Below are positions 21,776-29,828 of a stretch of 29,828 bases of DNA, piece by piece. The position numbers were made by a program, and so were the translations under genes. Numbering within the stretch: the first letter of the stretch is position 1; each line of letters starts with the position of its first letter. The notes below the pieces were generated by a model. That model was not told the DNA's origin, made no database searches, and saw only the letters and a list, made by a program, of their open reading frames with translations. The stretch spans positions 131,603 to 161,430 of the forward strand of contig NW_003137824.1 in the NCBI RefSeq assembly GCF_000003605.2, written 5' to 3'. This DNA is from Saccoglossus kowalevskii. Lineage: Eukaryota > Hemichordata > Enteropneusta > Harrimaniidae.

Positions 21776-22313
21776 GTGTCTAGTACTTTTTGTGGAACAT
21801 ATGCGCATGCAGTGGTTTAGCGATTCGATTCAAAATGGCTGACTGGCTGCCATCTTGTTTTTTGAAAATGTTGTATTTTGAACATGCTTTGTCAGTTTTC
21901 ATTCAAACTTGGTACATAAATTATACACGTTAGGTAGGATACATGTCCGTGACAATTTCTTTTGCGATTGGATCAAGGAAAGGGTCGATTGACAGCCATC
22001 TGACTTTTTGGCCTTACTACTATATTTCCAAGACTTACATGTATGTACCATTTTCATTCGCATTTTGCACATACATCATACATGTCACGTTGTTTCATAA
22101 TCAGATCAAAGATGGCCGAATAACAGCTGTTTTTATTTTTGGCCATATTACTATATCTCTGTCACCCATGTATCATTTTCATTGATATTTAGTATGTCAT
22201 AAATGGAAACATGTACATGCCAATTCAATTTGCAATTTGATCAAATATGGCCGACTGGCGGCCATCTTGTTTGTTTAAAATGTGATAACTTGGACATGCA
22301 ACCGGAGGGGTTG

Positions 22314-23433
22314 TCGTGCAACACATGTTCGAATTTGATGTAAATAAACAATCTGTTGTATTCGCCATTTGGGACTCAAGTTTCAAGGACACGCTCGCAA
22401 CCACACCTCCACTTTATTTATGACAAGCACAAAGAGAACTTTAAAAAATTTAACGGGGACTGTGTAATTTTCAATGACTTGTTCACTCTAAATTATTAAT
22501 TGGCATGAATAATATTTTCCCCTAATTTCAACAAGGACTATGTCATTATTAATGTGAGTAATATTTTCTGGTTTAAGTAATTCTTGTAATAATTGGTTGA
22601 CGACTTGATCACTATTATTCTTGGACAAAGCATTTTTTTTTCACATTTCAGATAGCTTTTCATCTACTATTGTCTTGTCCGTGCAAATTTTAAAGATGTT
22701 GTATGTATACAATAGATTTTATGGCTAATCTAGTGAGTTACTCTCAATCATTATTAAACAATTTGTTAATCATGTGGATAAAAAATGTATCTCAAATTTC
22801 AGATTTGCTACATCTTGAGTTGGTGGCTGACATACATGTACTTGGGGCTCTGCGTTTTTTTTATTTAATTAATTGTCAGTATGAAACTTGGATGTCATAC
22901 CTTTGTCACTTTGTAATAAAATTATCTTCACACATGAATGACTACATGTATAAATGTGTGACAATAAGACTTAATGAATCATAATCTGAATAAAAATTGT
23001 ATTGAAGTAATTTATTGAGGCCAACAAAAAGGTAGACCCTATTCTTAAAATTTATGATGATGACTTGTACGCTTCACAGAGGTATGTTACTCAATTAAAG
23101 TAAGATATTCAAGATGGGTGTAATGTTATTTGTCTAATTATAGATGCATGAACATGTAACAATTTGCTGTAACTTCATAGTATGAAAAATAACATTGATC
23201 ATTTGTCACTGTCTTCCTTACAAAGGCAATGCTCAATTTTTAACCAGTATTTATGTGTTTCTTGTTTCTTTCAATTATCTCTTGGGAATGCTACTTGAAA
23301 CCAACTAACCTGGCTCAATTCAGTCAGTCAAATACCTAATAGTTTTCATTAAAATGTCAAGTCTTGGTTGTCTACCTGTGTCACTTACATTTACAAACAC
23401 TACAGTGTATCTAGAGAAATGTGTGCAAGTATT
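22314..23433. other. AT-rich non-coding stretch
   Basis: A forkhead-like TGTAAATAAACA lies at about 22340-22351. The ORF at 22703-22984 is A/T-driven. No gene supported. Confidence 0.45.
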
Positions 23434-23458
23434 GGGAATGGGGGTGGGGGTGGGCGGG
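23434..23458 (+). other. G-quadruplex motif
   Basis: Five G runs (3, 5, 5, 3 and 3 G) are separated by loops of 3, 1, 1 and 1 bases. This fits the canonical quadruplex pattern, in otherwise A/T-rich DNA. Confidence 0.85.
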
Positions 23459-23514
23459 CTGTGTTTGTTTTTAAAAAGTTCATAATATTTGGTATACATC
23501 ATTCAGTTTTTATT

Positions 23515-23790
23515 TTATTAGTCTCTGTTTAGACATAGTCTAAAAACAACCACTATTTTAGTGCTAACAATTTTTCAAAATCAAACATTTCTGCCAGTCC
23601 GCAACTAGATCTTAGTCGTGCATGGACATATTTCATATTTCCTGGATTTGATTCAAAATTGCTGACTGACAGTAAGTTTGTTTTTAATGGATACTGTTTT
23701 TGGAGCCATATTGCTAACATGATTGGACTGATCATGCTCAAACTTTGTACATGTATCTGTTTCAGAATTTGATTCAATGCATTATAGATG
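23515..23790 (+). repeat. Family B element, diverged copy
   Basis: The head hairpin TTTAGAC-ATA-GTCTAAA (23528-23544) follows TTAGTCTCTG. A unit core TCAAAATTGCTGACTG lies at 23653-23668, and 'GGACTGATCATGCTCAAACTTTGTACATG' near 23724-23752. The head is a decayed version of that at 21665, with the stem still complementary. The 94-codon minus-strand ORF here is a shadow of the repeat. Confidence 0.65.
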
Positions 23791-23896
23791 TGATGAGCAG
23801 AATAAAAGGGGGAATCGCACAAATAAATTGGCTCCACTTTGTATCATATCTATCACCTGCATAATGCATAATTTAAAAAAAATAAACTAAACTGTG

Positions 23897-24066
23897 GTTA
23901 TTAATTGCCTAATCAGCATACTAATTACTTTCTGCAAGTTTTGTTCATATTTTCACAATTATCTCAAAATTGTTTGGAATATCAATCTGTGCATATTAAT
24001 TAGCCAAGTTGCTTACTAATTATAAACCATGTTTTTTTTTTATTCACAGTTTTCTCAAATTAATAG
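23897..24066 (+). repeat. Imperfect tandem duplication, ~97-bp unit
   Basis: 'TATTAATTGCCTAATCAGCATACTAATTA' (about 23899) recurs as 'TATTAATTAGCCAAGTTGCTTACTAATTA' (about 23995). Each is followed by a T-rich stretch and 'TTCACARTTWTCTCAAAWT'. Confidence 0.5.
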
Positions 24067-24422
24067 ATACTAGGTACAAGATGTTTGTGTAGATAAATGA
24101 ATATTAATATATATATTAGTCTGCTGTTTACAGCTCAATTAATTTGCAGAGTTAGCAATTAACATGCAGGAGCACATTCAGTTAAATTTTTTTTACTGAA
24201 TACATTAGTGTTTGAATAGAAAATCTGCATTCACATTTAAGATCTCCAGAAGTCTGCGTGATATAATATATCATATTACTTTTCACTCTAGTAATTTTAT
24301 TAATTGTCCATACATGTATTGTCCAGGGTGAGCATTTACTATTAAAAGAGAGATGCCTGGAGGAGGCGTGGCCTCAACAATATATTGACAGTTATATTAA
24401 TGGGTAAATCTGGATTATGCAG

Positions 24423-24616
24423 CCTTTGAGTTCAGATTTACCAGCAAGATTTATGTAGATGGTTATTCTTGTGTTCCAACAGAAAATTTTGTGATCTCTA
24501 ATGCCCTGTCTGTGAGTAACAAAGAAATATTCTTAAACTATAAGCAAGCAAAAATCATCTTGAGCAAAAGAGAAATCTTGACACAATCACCTTCCTCAGA
24601 TAATGATGAACTTTAA
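24423..24616 (+). CDS. Candidate coding exon (unknown protein)
   Basis: One frame is open for 71 codons from 24401 to a TAA at 24614. It has no ATG, so it would be an internal or terminal exon. A 3' splice site could be ATTATGCAG (24414-24422), with another good one at TTGTGTTCCAACAG (ends 24482). A GTGAGT donor at 24512 could shorten it. The protein reads like a real one (FRFTSKIYVDGYSCVPTENF early, ending SPSSDNDEL). The first part overlaps a 10-bp inverted repeat (24403-24412 and 24433-24442). No family is recognised, and frames this long do occur by chance here. Confidence 0.23.
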
Positions 24617-24626
24617 CTTTCGCAGC

Positions 24627-24714
24627 TTTGTTCTTTTCTTAATGATATCTTCACTTCTCTAATTGAAATGTGCATTGCTAACAGTAGAGCTGTCTCATCC
24701 TAGAAGCTGCTTGT
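24627..24714 (+). repeat. Family A repeat, 3' fragment A5
   Basis: TTTGTTCTTTTCTTAATGATATCTTC through GCATTGCTAACAGTAGAGCT and CTGCTTGTT matches only the last ~90 bases of family A. This is a 5'-truncated copy. Confidence 0.7.
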
Positions 24715-25262
24715 TAAGCTTAGCCACGCCTTTTCTTTCTTGGTTGTGTTTTGATGCATTTTATCCATTCACATTCATTTCAATGGCTGTTCAGTGATTA
24801 TAATCATACTAAAATACATAAATGTGATTTAATTAAACCAGCTTAGTATTAATACACTAATAGGCTCCTCGTTTAATCTGAAGTGCTTCTGAATCAGTTT
24901 GACATATCGGTATATTGATATACAATGTATAATTAAAGATGGGACAAACAAATTACTCAAACAAAGCCTTGAAGGCAGAGGAGCTCAATCTTCAAATGCA
25001 CTGCCTTTTAACAAATTGCATGTTGTAAGCTTCCAAAGACATACCAAAATAAATAAGGGAAAAGGGGTGTCAGCAGGCAAATTGCTAAAAATTAAATCCC
25101 ATTAATTGAATCAAAGTTATTTGAAAAGTCAATATCTATTTCTTGTATGAATACAATATTGCTGCATAGATCACCAAGTAGCATGAGCAAGCCCATTTTT
25201 TGTATTGTACATATTCTTGACTATATTTCCATTAATAGTCTCTAGGGGAATTTTATATTTAA
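24715..25262. other. AT-rich stretch with one unsupported open frame
   Basis: A frame open to 25105 encodes a Lys/Ser-rich stretch without an ATG. An acceptor-like AATTAAAG precedes 'ATGGGACAAAC', but support is too thin for a gene call. Confidence 0.35.
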
Positions 25263-25394
25263 ATGAATCTTTCAATCTGTCTTTGGGGGATATTCCCAGG
25301 CGTCACTGGTTTACTAGCATGTTCACTTCTGAGGCAAGGTGATCTGTTTGTTGTATTAATTCGGAGTCAGGCAGCACATTTTACTTGGCCCTAG
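25263..25394 (+). CDS. Candidate 43-residue membrane micropeptide ORF
   Basis: An ATG directly after a TAA opens 43 codons to a TAG. The N-terminal half is a continuous hydrophobic stretch with few charges (MNLSICLWGIFPGVTGLLAC), followed by RQGD and a second hydrophobic patch. This would suit a small membrane protein. Local G+C is higher than nearby, but the A at -3 (TAAATG) belongs to the upstream stop. Chance is a real alternative. Confidence 0.18.
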   Translation: MNLSICLWGIFPGVTGLLACSLLRQGDLFVVLIRSQAAHFTWP

Positions 25395-26149
25395 ACAGAG
25401 TTGTGACTGGCATGGGAATGAGTGGTATATCCACACCAGAGTGATATCAAGATAATTAATTGTTCAACTTTAGTGAGTTTATTTATAAAAAGATTGTCAT
25501 AATACAATTGTATAAGCACTAAACATCGGAAGTGCATGATGGGAAATTTTGTCAACATAAACATTTTAGATACATGCCTGTTATGTCTTGCAGTCTAAGA
25601 ACGTTGAATTACAGTATAGGCGGTTGCACTGTGACATCATTTTGCCAACCAGCATGTCTGATAATAAATTCCGCTCACTGATCAGCAACAGCTTGCAATC
25701 TACTTTGACAATTTTCCCCACAAGTTGTTTTATTAACAGGAACACATACAAGTATATTTGATATAAATAACAGCGAACAACAGTTATTTTATCATCATGT
25801 GTACATCATGGATCTGTACATCAATGAAAAAAATAATTTGCACATTAAGAGCTTATTAGGAACTAGCTGCGTCAATTCCGTTTTTTTCAAGCAGGTGAAA
25901 ATAAATAATGCTCAGTAAAGGTTATGTGCGTTTAAATTAATAATGTGATTTTGAGTTCAATTTGCTTAGAATGATTGGGGAGTATAAATTGAAGTCCCCC
26001 TTCAATGAAAGCAAGGTAATTTGCATGTTTGATTCAACATGTTTGATCAAAATGGTTTTCACAGTGCAAATTATAATTGGTGGCCAGGTACACATGTAGC
26101 AATTTTAGTATACATGTAGTTGTTATAAGCTGAGATGGTAATCTTCCAG
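25395..26149. other. AT-rich non-coding stretch
   Basis: Holds a perfect hairpin, ATTGAAG-TCCCC-CTTCAAT, at 25988-26006, which competes with GGGGA/TCCCC (25977-25999). No gene recognised before 26150. Confidence 0.45.
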
Positions 26150-26277
26150 GGATTCTGGCTGTGCCAATGGCTGACAGACTTGAGTTAGCTGCTCATGATT
26201 ACACATCACAGATTAATTCAGACATTTCAGACGTGGAAAGTTCTATTGAGTGGATCACAACACCTTTTATCTATTGA
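26150..26277 (+). CDS. Candidate terminal coding exon (unknown protein)
   Basis: AATCTTCCAG (ends 26149) is a plausible 3' splice site. The following frame is open to a TGA at 26275-26277. The in-frame ATG at 26167 begins MADRLELAAHDYTSQINSDI, then continues acidic and Ser-rich with a Trp. The composition is coding-like and clearly unlike A/T-driven frames. No family is recognised. The short length keeps confidence low. Confidence 0.22.
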
Positions 26278-27572
26278 ATTTCAGTAGTGTATTATCCTCC
26301 TTATTTCTGACTACTTTCTTTTTGTGTTAAATTTAAAAGCTTTTGGGAATTTACATTACCCTGGTAACCCTGATTAATAAAATGTGATGCTAATAGATTT
26401 ATGGGTTGTTTTCAGTAAAATAGACCTTAGAGAATTACTTTATTTATGTCTAGTCCTTTGGTAAACCATAAAAGGAACGTCTTGCAGTGGATGATGAAGT
26501 TGTTGAAAATCTGCGTAGGTGTCACTTTATACTCGTAACTAAAATTTGGCAGTCTTTAAAGATCATACATGTAGTACTTGTTTGTATTCATGCTTATGGC
26601 AAACAGGAAGCATCTGTGAATTAATATCTCGTTTAGATTTGTTTGATTGTATTCAGTTGCTTACTACGGTACATTAACAAATGTTCATTTCTTAGAAAAG
26701 CCATATTTAATGCATGATTAATATATTCATCTGTTTGACTGCAATCTGATCAAATAGTAGTCATATCTATTTCTGATGACATACCGTATGTATGGTAATC
26801 GTACTCTAGGAGCTCTTTTGTGATAATGGTATTAGGTAATTTGATTGTACGTGTTACATTTGATGCTTGGAAGTGTGTTATGTCATGTGTTCTATGATGG
26901 ATCTAAAAGGCTTGTATGACATGTTATCTGTGTTTTCATGGAAGCTTAAGGGCCTTATACTACTGATCAGAGTTATGTAGTCACGTTCTGTGTTGGCATG
27001 TTGTTTAATTAATCTCGTAGACACTCAGGATGTCTTTGATCATATTATGCAATCAACTGCAGATAAGCTACGACAGTGTTCTGCCTTTCCTCTCAAGGGA
27101 GTACATCAGCTTAGAATCATAAAAAGCACCAAAGTTTAGGATCTAGTCTGGTGTATTATTCATCACGTCTCTATAATGCAATACTCAACTTACTATATGC
27201 ATAATTCATAAAATTAATTGTAATTTTTGATCATACTTACAGTATCTTATAAAGATTATAATTAATTTATTTTATAACACTCTTGTACATCATAAATAAG
27301 AATGACTGCATTCGTCATAAAAATGCATTTTATCAATGTGTGTTTAATATATTATGTTTATGACACAAATCTTGCCAGTTTCTCGCGTGATCTTATGTTC
27401 ATGTGACTTCGCAGTTCATTGTTGTTATTCTTGGCGCCATTTTAAAGTCAATTTCTCTGTTATTGTTCCTAAATAAGTGTTGTATTCTTTGATCCCACCA
27501 CCATCTGCAAACACACCTCCTGAACTTTGCCATTGTTTCATGGGGCTTGTATCCCCCCAAGATAGTATTTTT
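26278..27572. other. AT-rich DNA with a possible promoter patch near 27.4 kb
   Basis: A frame open from 26472 to 26621 starts KERLAVDDEVVENLRR, with TTGCAG and GCGTAGGT splice-like words, but it is too weak to call. 27385-27560 is richer in G+C and has TGGCGCCA (27432-27439) with AAAATGGCGCC on the minus strand, an E2F/YY1-like motif. The patch could be regulatory. Confidence 0.35.
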
Positions 27573-27944
27573 AGCTCCGCTGTCGACTTTGTCGAGTGGA
27601 GCTTATCGTATGAGTGATTGTTCGTCGTCGTCCATGTCAATGTTTTACTTTTTCGACTTCTTCTTGAAAACTACAAGCCGATTGTTTTTATATTACATAT
27701 ATAGGTACTACATATGGACCTCTTTCAGATTTGTTAATTTCGTGGTGATATCTTCAATTATCTAATTTTGATGATTAGTTTTGTCATTGTTGGTGAAAAG
27801 TGATATTTTTGACTTCTTGTTGAAAACAGCAAGTCCATTGCTTTGATACTATACATATTGTTCATTTTCTAATGATATCTTCTGTTCTTTTATTGAAATG
27901 TGCATTGCTAACAGCGAAGCTATCTCAGCCGACTGGCTGCTTGT
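27573..27944 (+). repeat. Family A repeat, short complete copy A4
   Basis: Head AGCTCCGCT (27573-27581) with its GTCGACTTTGTCGAG hairpin, then a GTCGTCGTCC run and about two tandem units. The tail CAGCC-GACT-GGCTG-CTTGT ends at 27944. With both ends intact at 372 bp, it shows the minimal element and that the number of internal units varies between copies (compare 705 bp at 1267). Confidence 0.83.
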
Positions 27945-27949
27945 TTACT

Positions 27950-27985
27950 TAGTTGTACTGTTATCTGTAGTTGTACTTTTATCTA
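27950..27985 (+). repeat. 18-bp tandem duplication
   Basis: TAGTTGTACTGTTATCTG is followed by TAGTTGTACTTTTATCTA, right after the family A tail. Confidence 0.7.
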
Positions 27986-28031
27986 GATAGAGATTTATGT
28001 ATTTTATTAATACCTCATTAACCATCCATTT

Positions 28032-28215
28032 GCAGCCATGCTGCTTCAAACAGCTAACCTCGGTAGTTCGCAGCCACCCCGCATCTACCATAACTACTAA
28101 CTTCTTGCAGCCAACGCTGCTCCTCCACAGTATAGCCACAGCCTTCGCTGTCTATACCTCAAATTGCAGTCATGCTGCAATCTCTCATTACACTACAGTG
28201 CCGCGGCTGAAGCTT
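28032..28215 (+). repeat. Array of short GCAGC...GCTGC stem-loops
   Basis: Hairpins recur every ~27-40 bp. They are GCAGC-CAT-GCTGC (28032-28044); a degenerate GCAGCCACCCCGC (28070-28082); GCAGC-CAAC-GCTGC (28107-28120); GTATAG-CC-ACAGC-CTTC-GCTGT-CTATAC (28130-28157); ATTGCAG-TCATG-CTGCAAT (28163-28181); and a degenerate GCGGCTGAAGC near 28203. Arms change together (GCAGC/GCTGC, ACAGC/GCTGT, ATTGCAG/CTGCAAT), so pairing is kept while sequence drifts. The 64- and 75-codon ORFs through here on both strands are likely shadows. Confidence 0.7.
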
Positions 28216-28358
28216 CATTACTAACACATGTTTTTGAGTTGTGTGTTATTTCAGAGTTCTTGCGTTGATTTGGTGAGGGCTCATGACATGTACATCCTGG
28301 TATATTTCTTGTATAAAGCCAATGGATTTCGTTGTGTGTCCACCTGTTTTGCCTAAGT

Positions 28359-28395
28359 AATAAACTATTTAATTTTCATATTTGTGTTTGTGTCA
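28359..28395 (+). terminator. Poly(A) signal with GU-rich downstream element
   Basis: AATAAA at 28359-28364 is followed after about 17 bases by TTTGTGTTTGTGTC (28381-28394), the usual order of a cleavage/polyadenylation site. It lies about 150 bases after the stem-loop array, on the same strand. Confidence 0.45.
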
Positions 28396-28771
28396 TAAGT
28401 TCAAATTAATTAACCATCACTTTTATGAAATGAAGGATAAATTCTGGAAGATAAAAATTAATAAATTTCTAATTCTAATGGTATCTTCTACTTTTGTTTA
28501 TATAGAATAAAATATTACTGAATACTGTTTCATATAATGGATAATTTATTGGAGTAATTCTTGGAATCACAAAAACAGCAATGTTAAACATTCTCTCTTC
28601 GACATTTGTTATCACATGCATTAGGAGAATTGTATTTATAGCTTGAACTTGGAGAATTGCCATCAATCAGGTGATGTGAATATTAAAAATGCTTTTCTGT
28701 GAAACTATAGAACACTATACATGTGATGGAATTTCTATGGTTTGATAGTTTGACAGTGTAGGTAATTTATG
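28396..28771. other. AT-rich non-coding stretch
   Basis: No gene recognised. Confidence 0.45.
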
Positions 28772-28990
28772 TAATAATAATAATAATAATCTTTATTGAT
28801 AAACGTATCCTTAATTGTTTGTGATGCAATAAAGGTTAAATGTTGAAAGTTAAAAATAGAAAAATAAAAAAAAATAAGAATTAGAGAACAAAAAAAAAAA
28901 ATGTATGTATAGCTTGTATATTATACTCATTGCATATGTTACATCTTGGTATATATATATATTTGCAAGTAAAATATTCATACAGATACA
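28772..28990 (-). mobile_element. Possible LINE-type 3' end (minus strand)
   Basis: Read on the minus strand, GTTTATCAATAAAGATT runs into an (ATT)n tract (28772-28790). An AATAAAG word directly followed by a short (ATT)n tail is typical of some non-LTR retrotransposon 3' ends. The sequence to about 28990 would be the 3' untranslated part. No reverse transcriptase frame is present, so it would be a truncated copy. A plain (AAT)n microsatellite is the alternative. Confidence 0.3.
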
Positions 28991-29828
28991 CATGCAGCCC
29001 AGATGTGTCAAAAGATTATAATGTATTCAAGTCTGTATTAAAAAGTGTATTTTCATTAATAGGTGTTCATCATAATGCTGACACTGTGAGATCTTTTCCT
29101 GACATTCACATATCATCTATTTCACTGATGTGTGGAATTAATTGAAATTTTACATTCTTTGATGTTGCCGATAACCTAACCTAAATCTTCACTGCCACAG
29201 TGTCAGTTTCTTAGCAATTTTCACAGCCAGCATGGTGTCTTCAAAAAAAGAGGTATTGACATTCAATCTTATAACATTAAATTATTTACAAATATAATAT
29301 ATTATATAATTGGATTAATTGTAGTCTCAAATTCAAGATAATATGCAAATTATTCAACTGTATTGAATGAAAAATGGAGCAATAAAAATTAAAGTTAGTA
29401 TTATCAGTTTCTTTTTAACACATTTCTCAGAATAGAATGTCTGTCTAAATGGTAAGCTACCAAAATGCATGTTTAATTTTTACACTATTTATTTAATTTA
29501 TGTTAATTTATTTTGTGGCATAATTTCTAGTAAATTACCATACTACAGCTGCAATGGTACATGTACATCTAGGACTTTGCAAATATGAAAATCAAAATCA
29601 TTATGTCCTCCACTGTGATGATTCAGTTAATGTACTTATATTTAATATCCTGCACATTGTACACTCAATTTTATCAAATTCATGAACACAAAGCTTTAAA
29701 ATAAAACCAAACAATTGTAATATATATGCTGTTTTAATCTTCCATGACAGGAATCATTATCATTTATGGTTTACTTTCTTCATGATCAGTTTTCAGTCAA
29801 GGTTGAGAAATAAAGTGAAACGTATTTA
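28991..29828. other. AT-rich stretch to window end
   Basis: Apart from the weak exon at 29227, no gene is supported. The ORF at 28930-29145 is A/T-driven. TACATGTA occurs near 29562. Confidence 0.4.
29227..29252 (+). CDS. Candidate small start-codon exon
   Basis: A good 3' splice site (CTTAGCAATTTTCACAG, ends 29226) is followed by CCAGCATGG, with the ATG at 29232 in a favourable context. It encodes MVSSKKE to a GTATTG donor at 29253. The next exon would lie beyond the window. Very short, so weak. Confidence 0.13.

Larger units (their letters stand above)
20183..22313 (+). repeat. Family B tandem array (main locus)
   Basis: Units of about 119-143 bp share 'ATACATGTCCATGACAATTTG', 'TCAAAGATGGCCGACTGGC', 'GCCATCTTGCTTTTTG' and a run of 'CATTTTCATTCA...TACATACATCATACATG'. 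The TCAAA anchor falls at about 20246, 20378, 20508, 21407, 21526, 21830, 21973, 22106 and 22241. The best core, ATGGCCG-ACTGG-CGGCCAT, is a perfect hairpin at 22247-22265. A possible end is CAACC-GGAGG-GGTTG at 22299-22313. A family A copy and a hairpin head interrupt the array. ORFs at 20204-20597 and 21633-22185 translate the repeat. Confidence 0.85.

Noticed and set aside
20204-22185. Several 60-80 codon ORFs
   Set aside because: Readings through the tandem family B array and A3; the similarity between them reflects DNA repeats, not a protein family.
23553-23837. 94-codon minus-strand ORF
   Set aside because: Antisense of the diverged family B element.
26472-26621. 50-codon open frame starting KERLAVDDEVVENLRR
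   Set aside because: No start codon and only weak splice words; dozens of frames this long are expected by chance.
27997-28224. 75-codon plus-strand and 64-codon minus-strand ORFs
   Set aside because: Both lie over the stem-loop array, whose palindromes tend to open frames on both strands; neither looks like a real protein.

Overview
The window looks like non-coding or intronic DNA from an AT-rich animal genome (roughly one third G+C by eye), most likely a marine invertebrate. Signs of this are long AT-rich stretches with no dense ORFs, splice-like and poly(A)-like signals, many small stem-loop repeats, homopolymer runs, an assembly gap at 16634-16856, and strong over-use of the octamer TACATGTA. 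I associate that octamer with bivalves and some other marine invertebrates, but I cannot name the species. Nothing bacterial was found: no operons, ribosome binding sites or CRISPR array. I found no recognisable tRNA or rRNA gene.

No protein family could be identified. The longest gap-free ORF is 107 codons, and base composition alone predicts about one that long here. I list a few coding-like islands because they combine an open frame with splice, start or poly(A) signals or locally high G+C. All are low-confidence candidate exons: 56-150(+), 5324-5595(-), 6800-6852(+), 6895-7153(-), 7971-8120(+), 12744-13019(-), 24423-24616(+), 25263-25394(+), 26150-26277(+) and 29227-29252(+). If the window lies in a large intron-rich gene, these are the places to test with RNA reads.

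The best-supported content is repetitive. Family A (946-1260, 1267-1971, 20538-21310, 24627-24714, 27573-27944) starts with an AGCTCCGCT...AGCGGAGCT stem-loop and a TCCGTCG-rich run. It continues with tandem units of about 157 bp and ends in a CAGCC-loop-GGCTG hairpin followed by CTTGT. Family B (640-945 plus 1972-2165, 20183-22313, 23515-23790) has the same plan: a head hairpin (TTCGGAC-GAA-GTCCGAA), a GTCCGT run, then units of about 119-143 bp centred on a palindromic ATGGCCG...CGGCCAT core. I infer two non-autonomous mobile element families built on one plan. They resemble Helitron/helentron-type elements, but that assignment is not proven. One A copy carries a 136-bp insertion flanked by an 11-bp direct repeat.

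Layout: 1-640 possible gene 3' end; 640-2170 nested A-in-B repeats; 2170-5320 AT-rich DNA with foldback palindromes; 5320-6160 LTR-like promoter/poly(A) block and a minus-strand ORF; 6780-8120 G+C-richer island with candidate exons; 8120-15400 AT-rich DNA with two copies of stem-loop family C and a possible 5' exon at 10.25-10.45 kb; 16536-18340 a duplicated repeat interrupted by the gap; 20183-22313 the main B/A array; 23.4-24.7 kb a G-quadruplex motif and repeat fragments; 24.4-26.3 kb candidate exons; 27573-28395 an A copy, an unusual array of short stem-loops and a good poly(A) signal; 28772-28990 a LINE-like tail. The rest is featureless AT-rich DNA.
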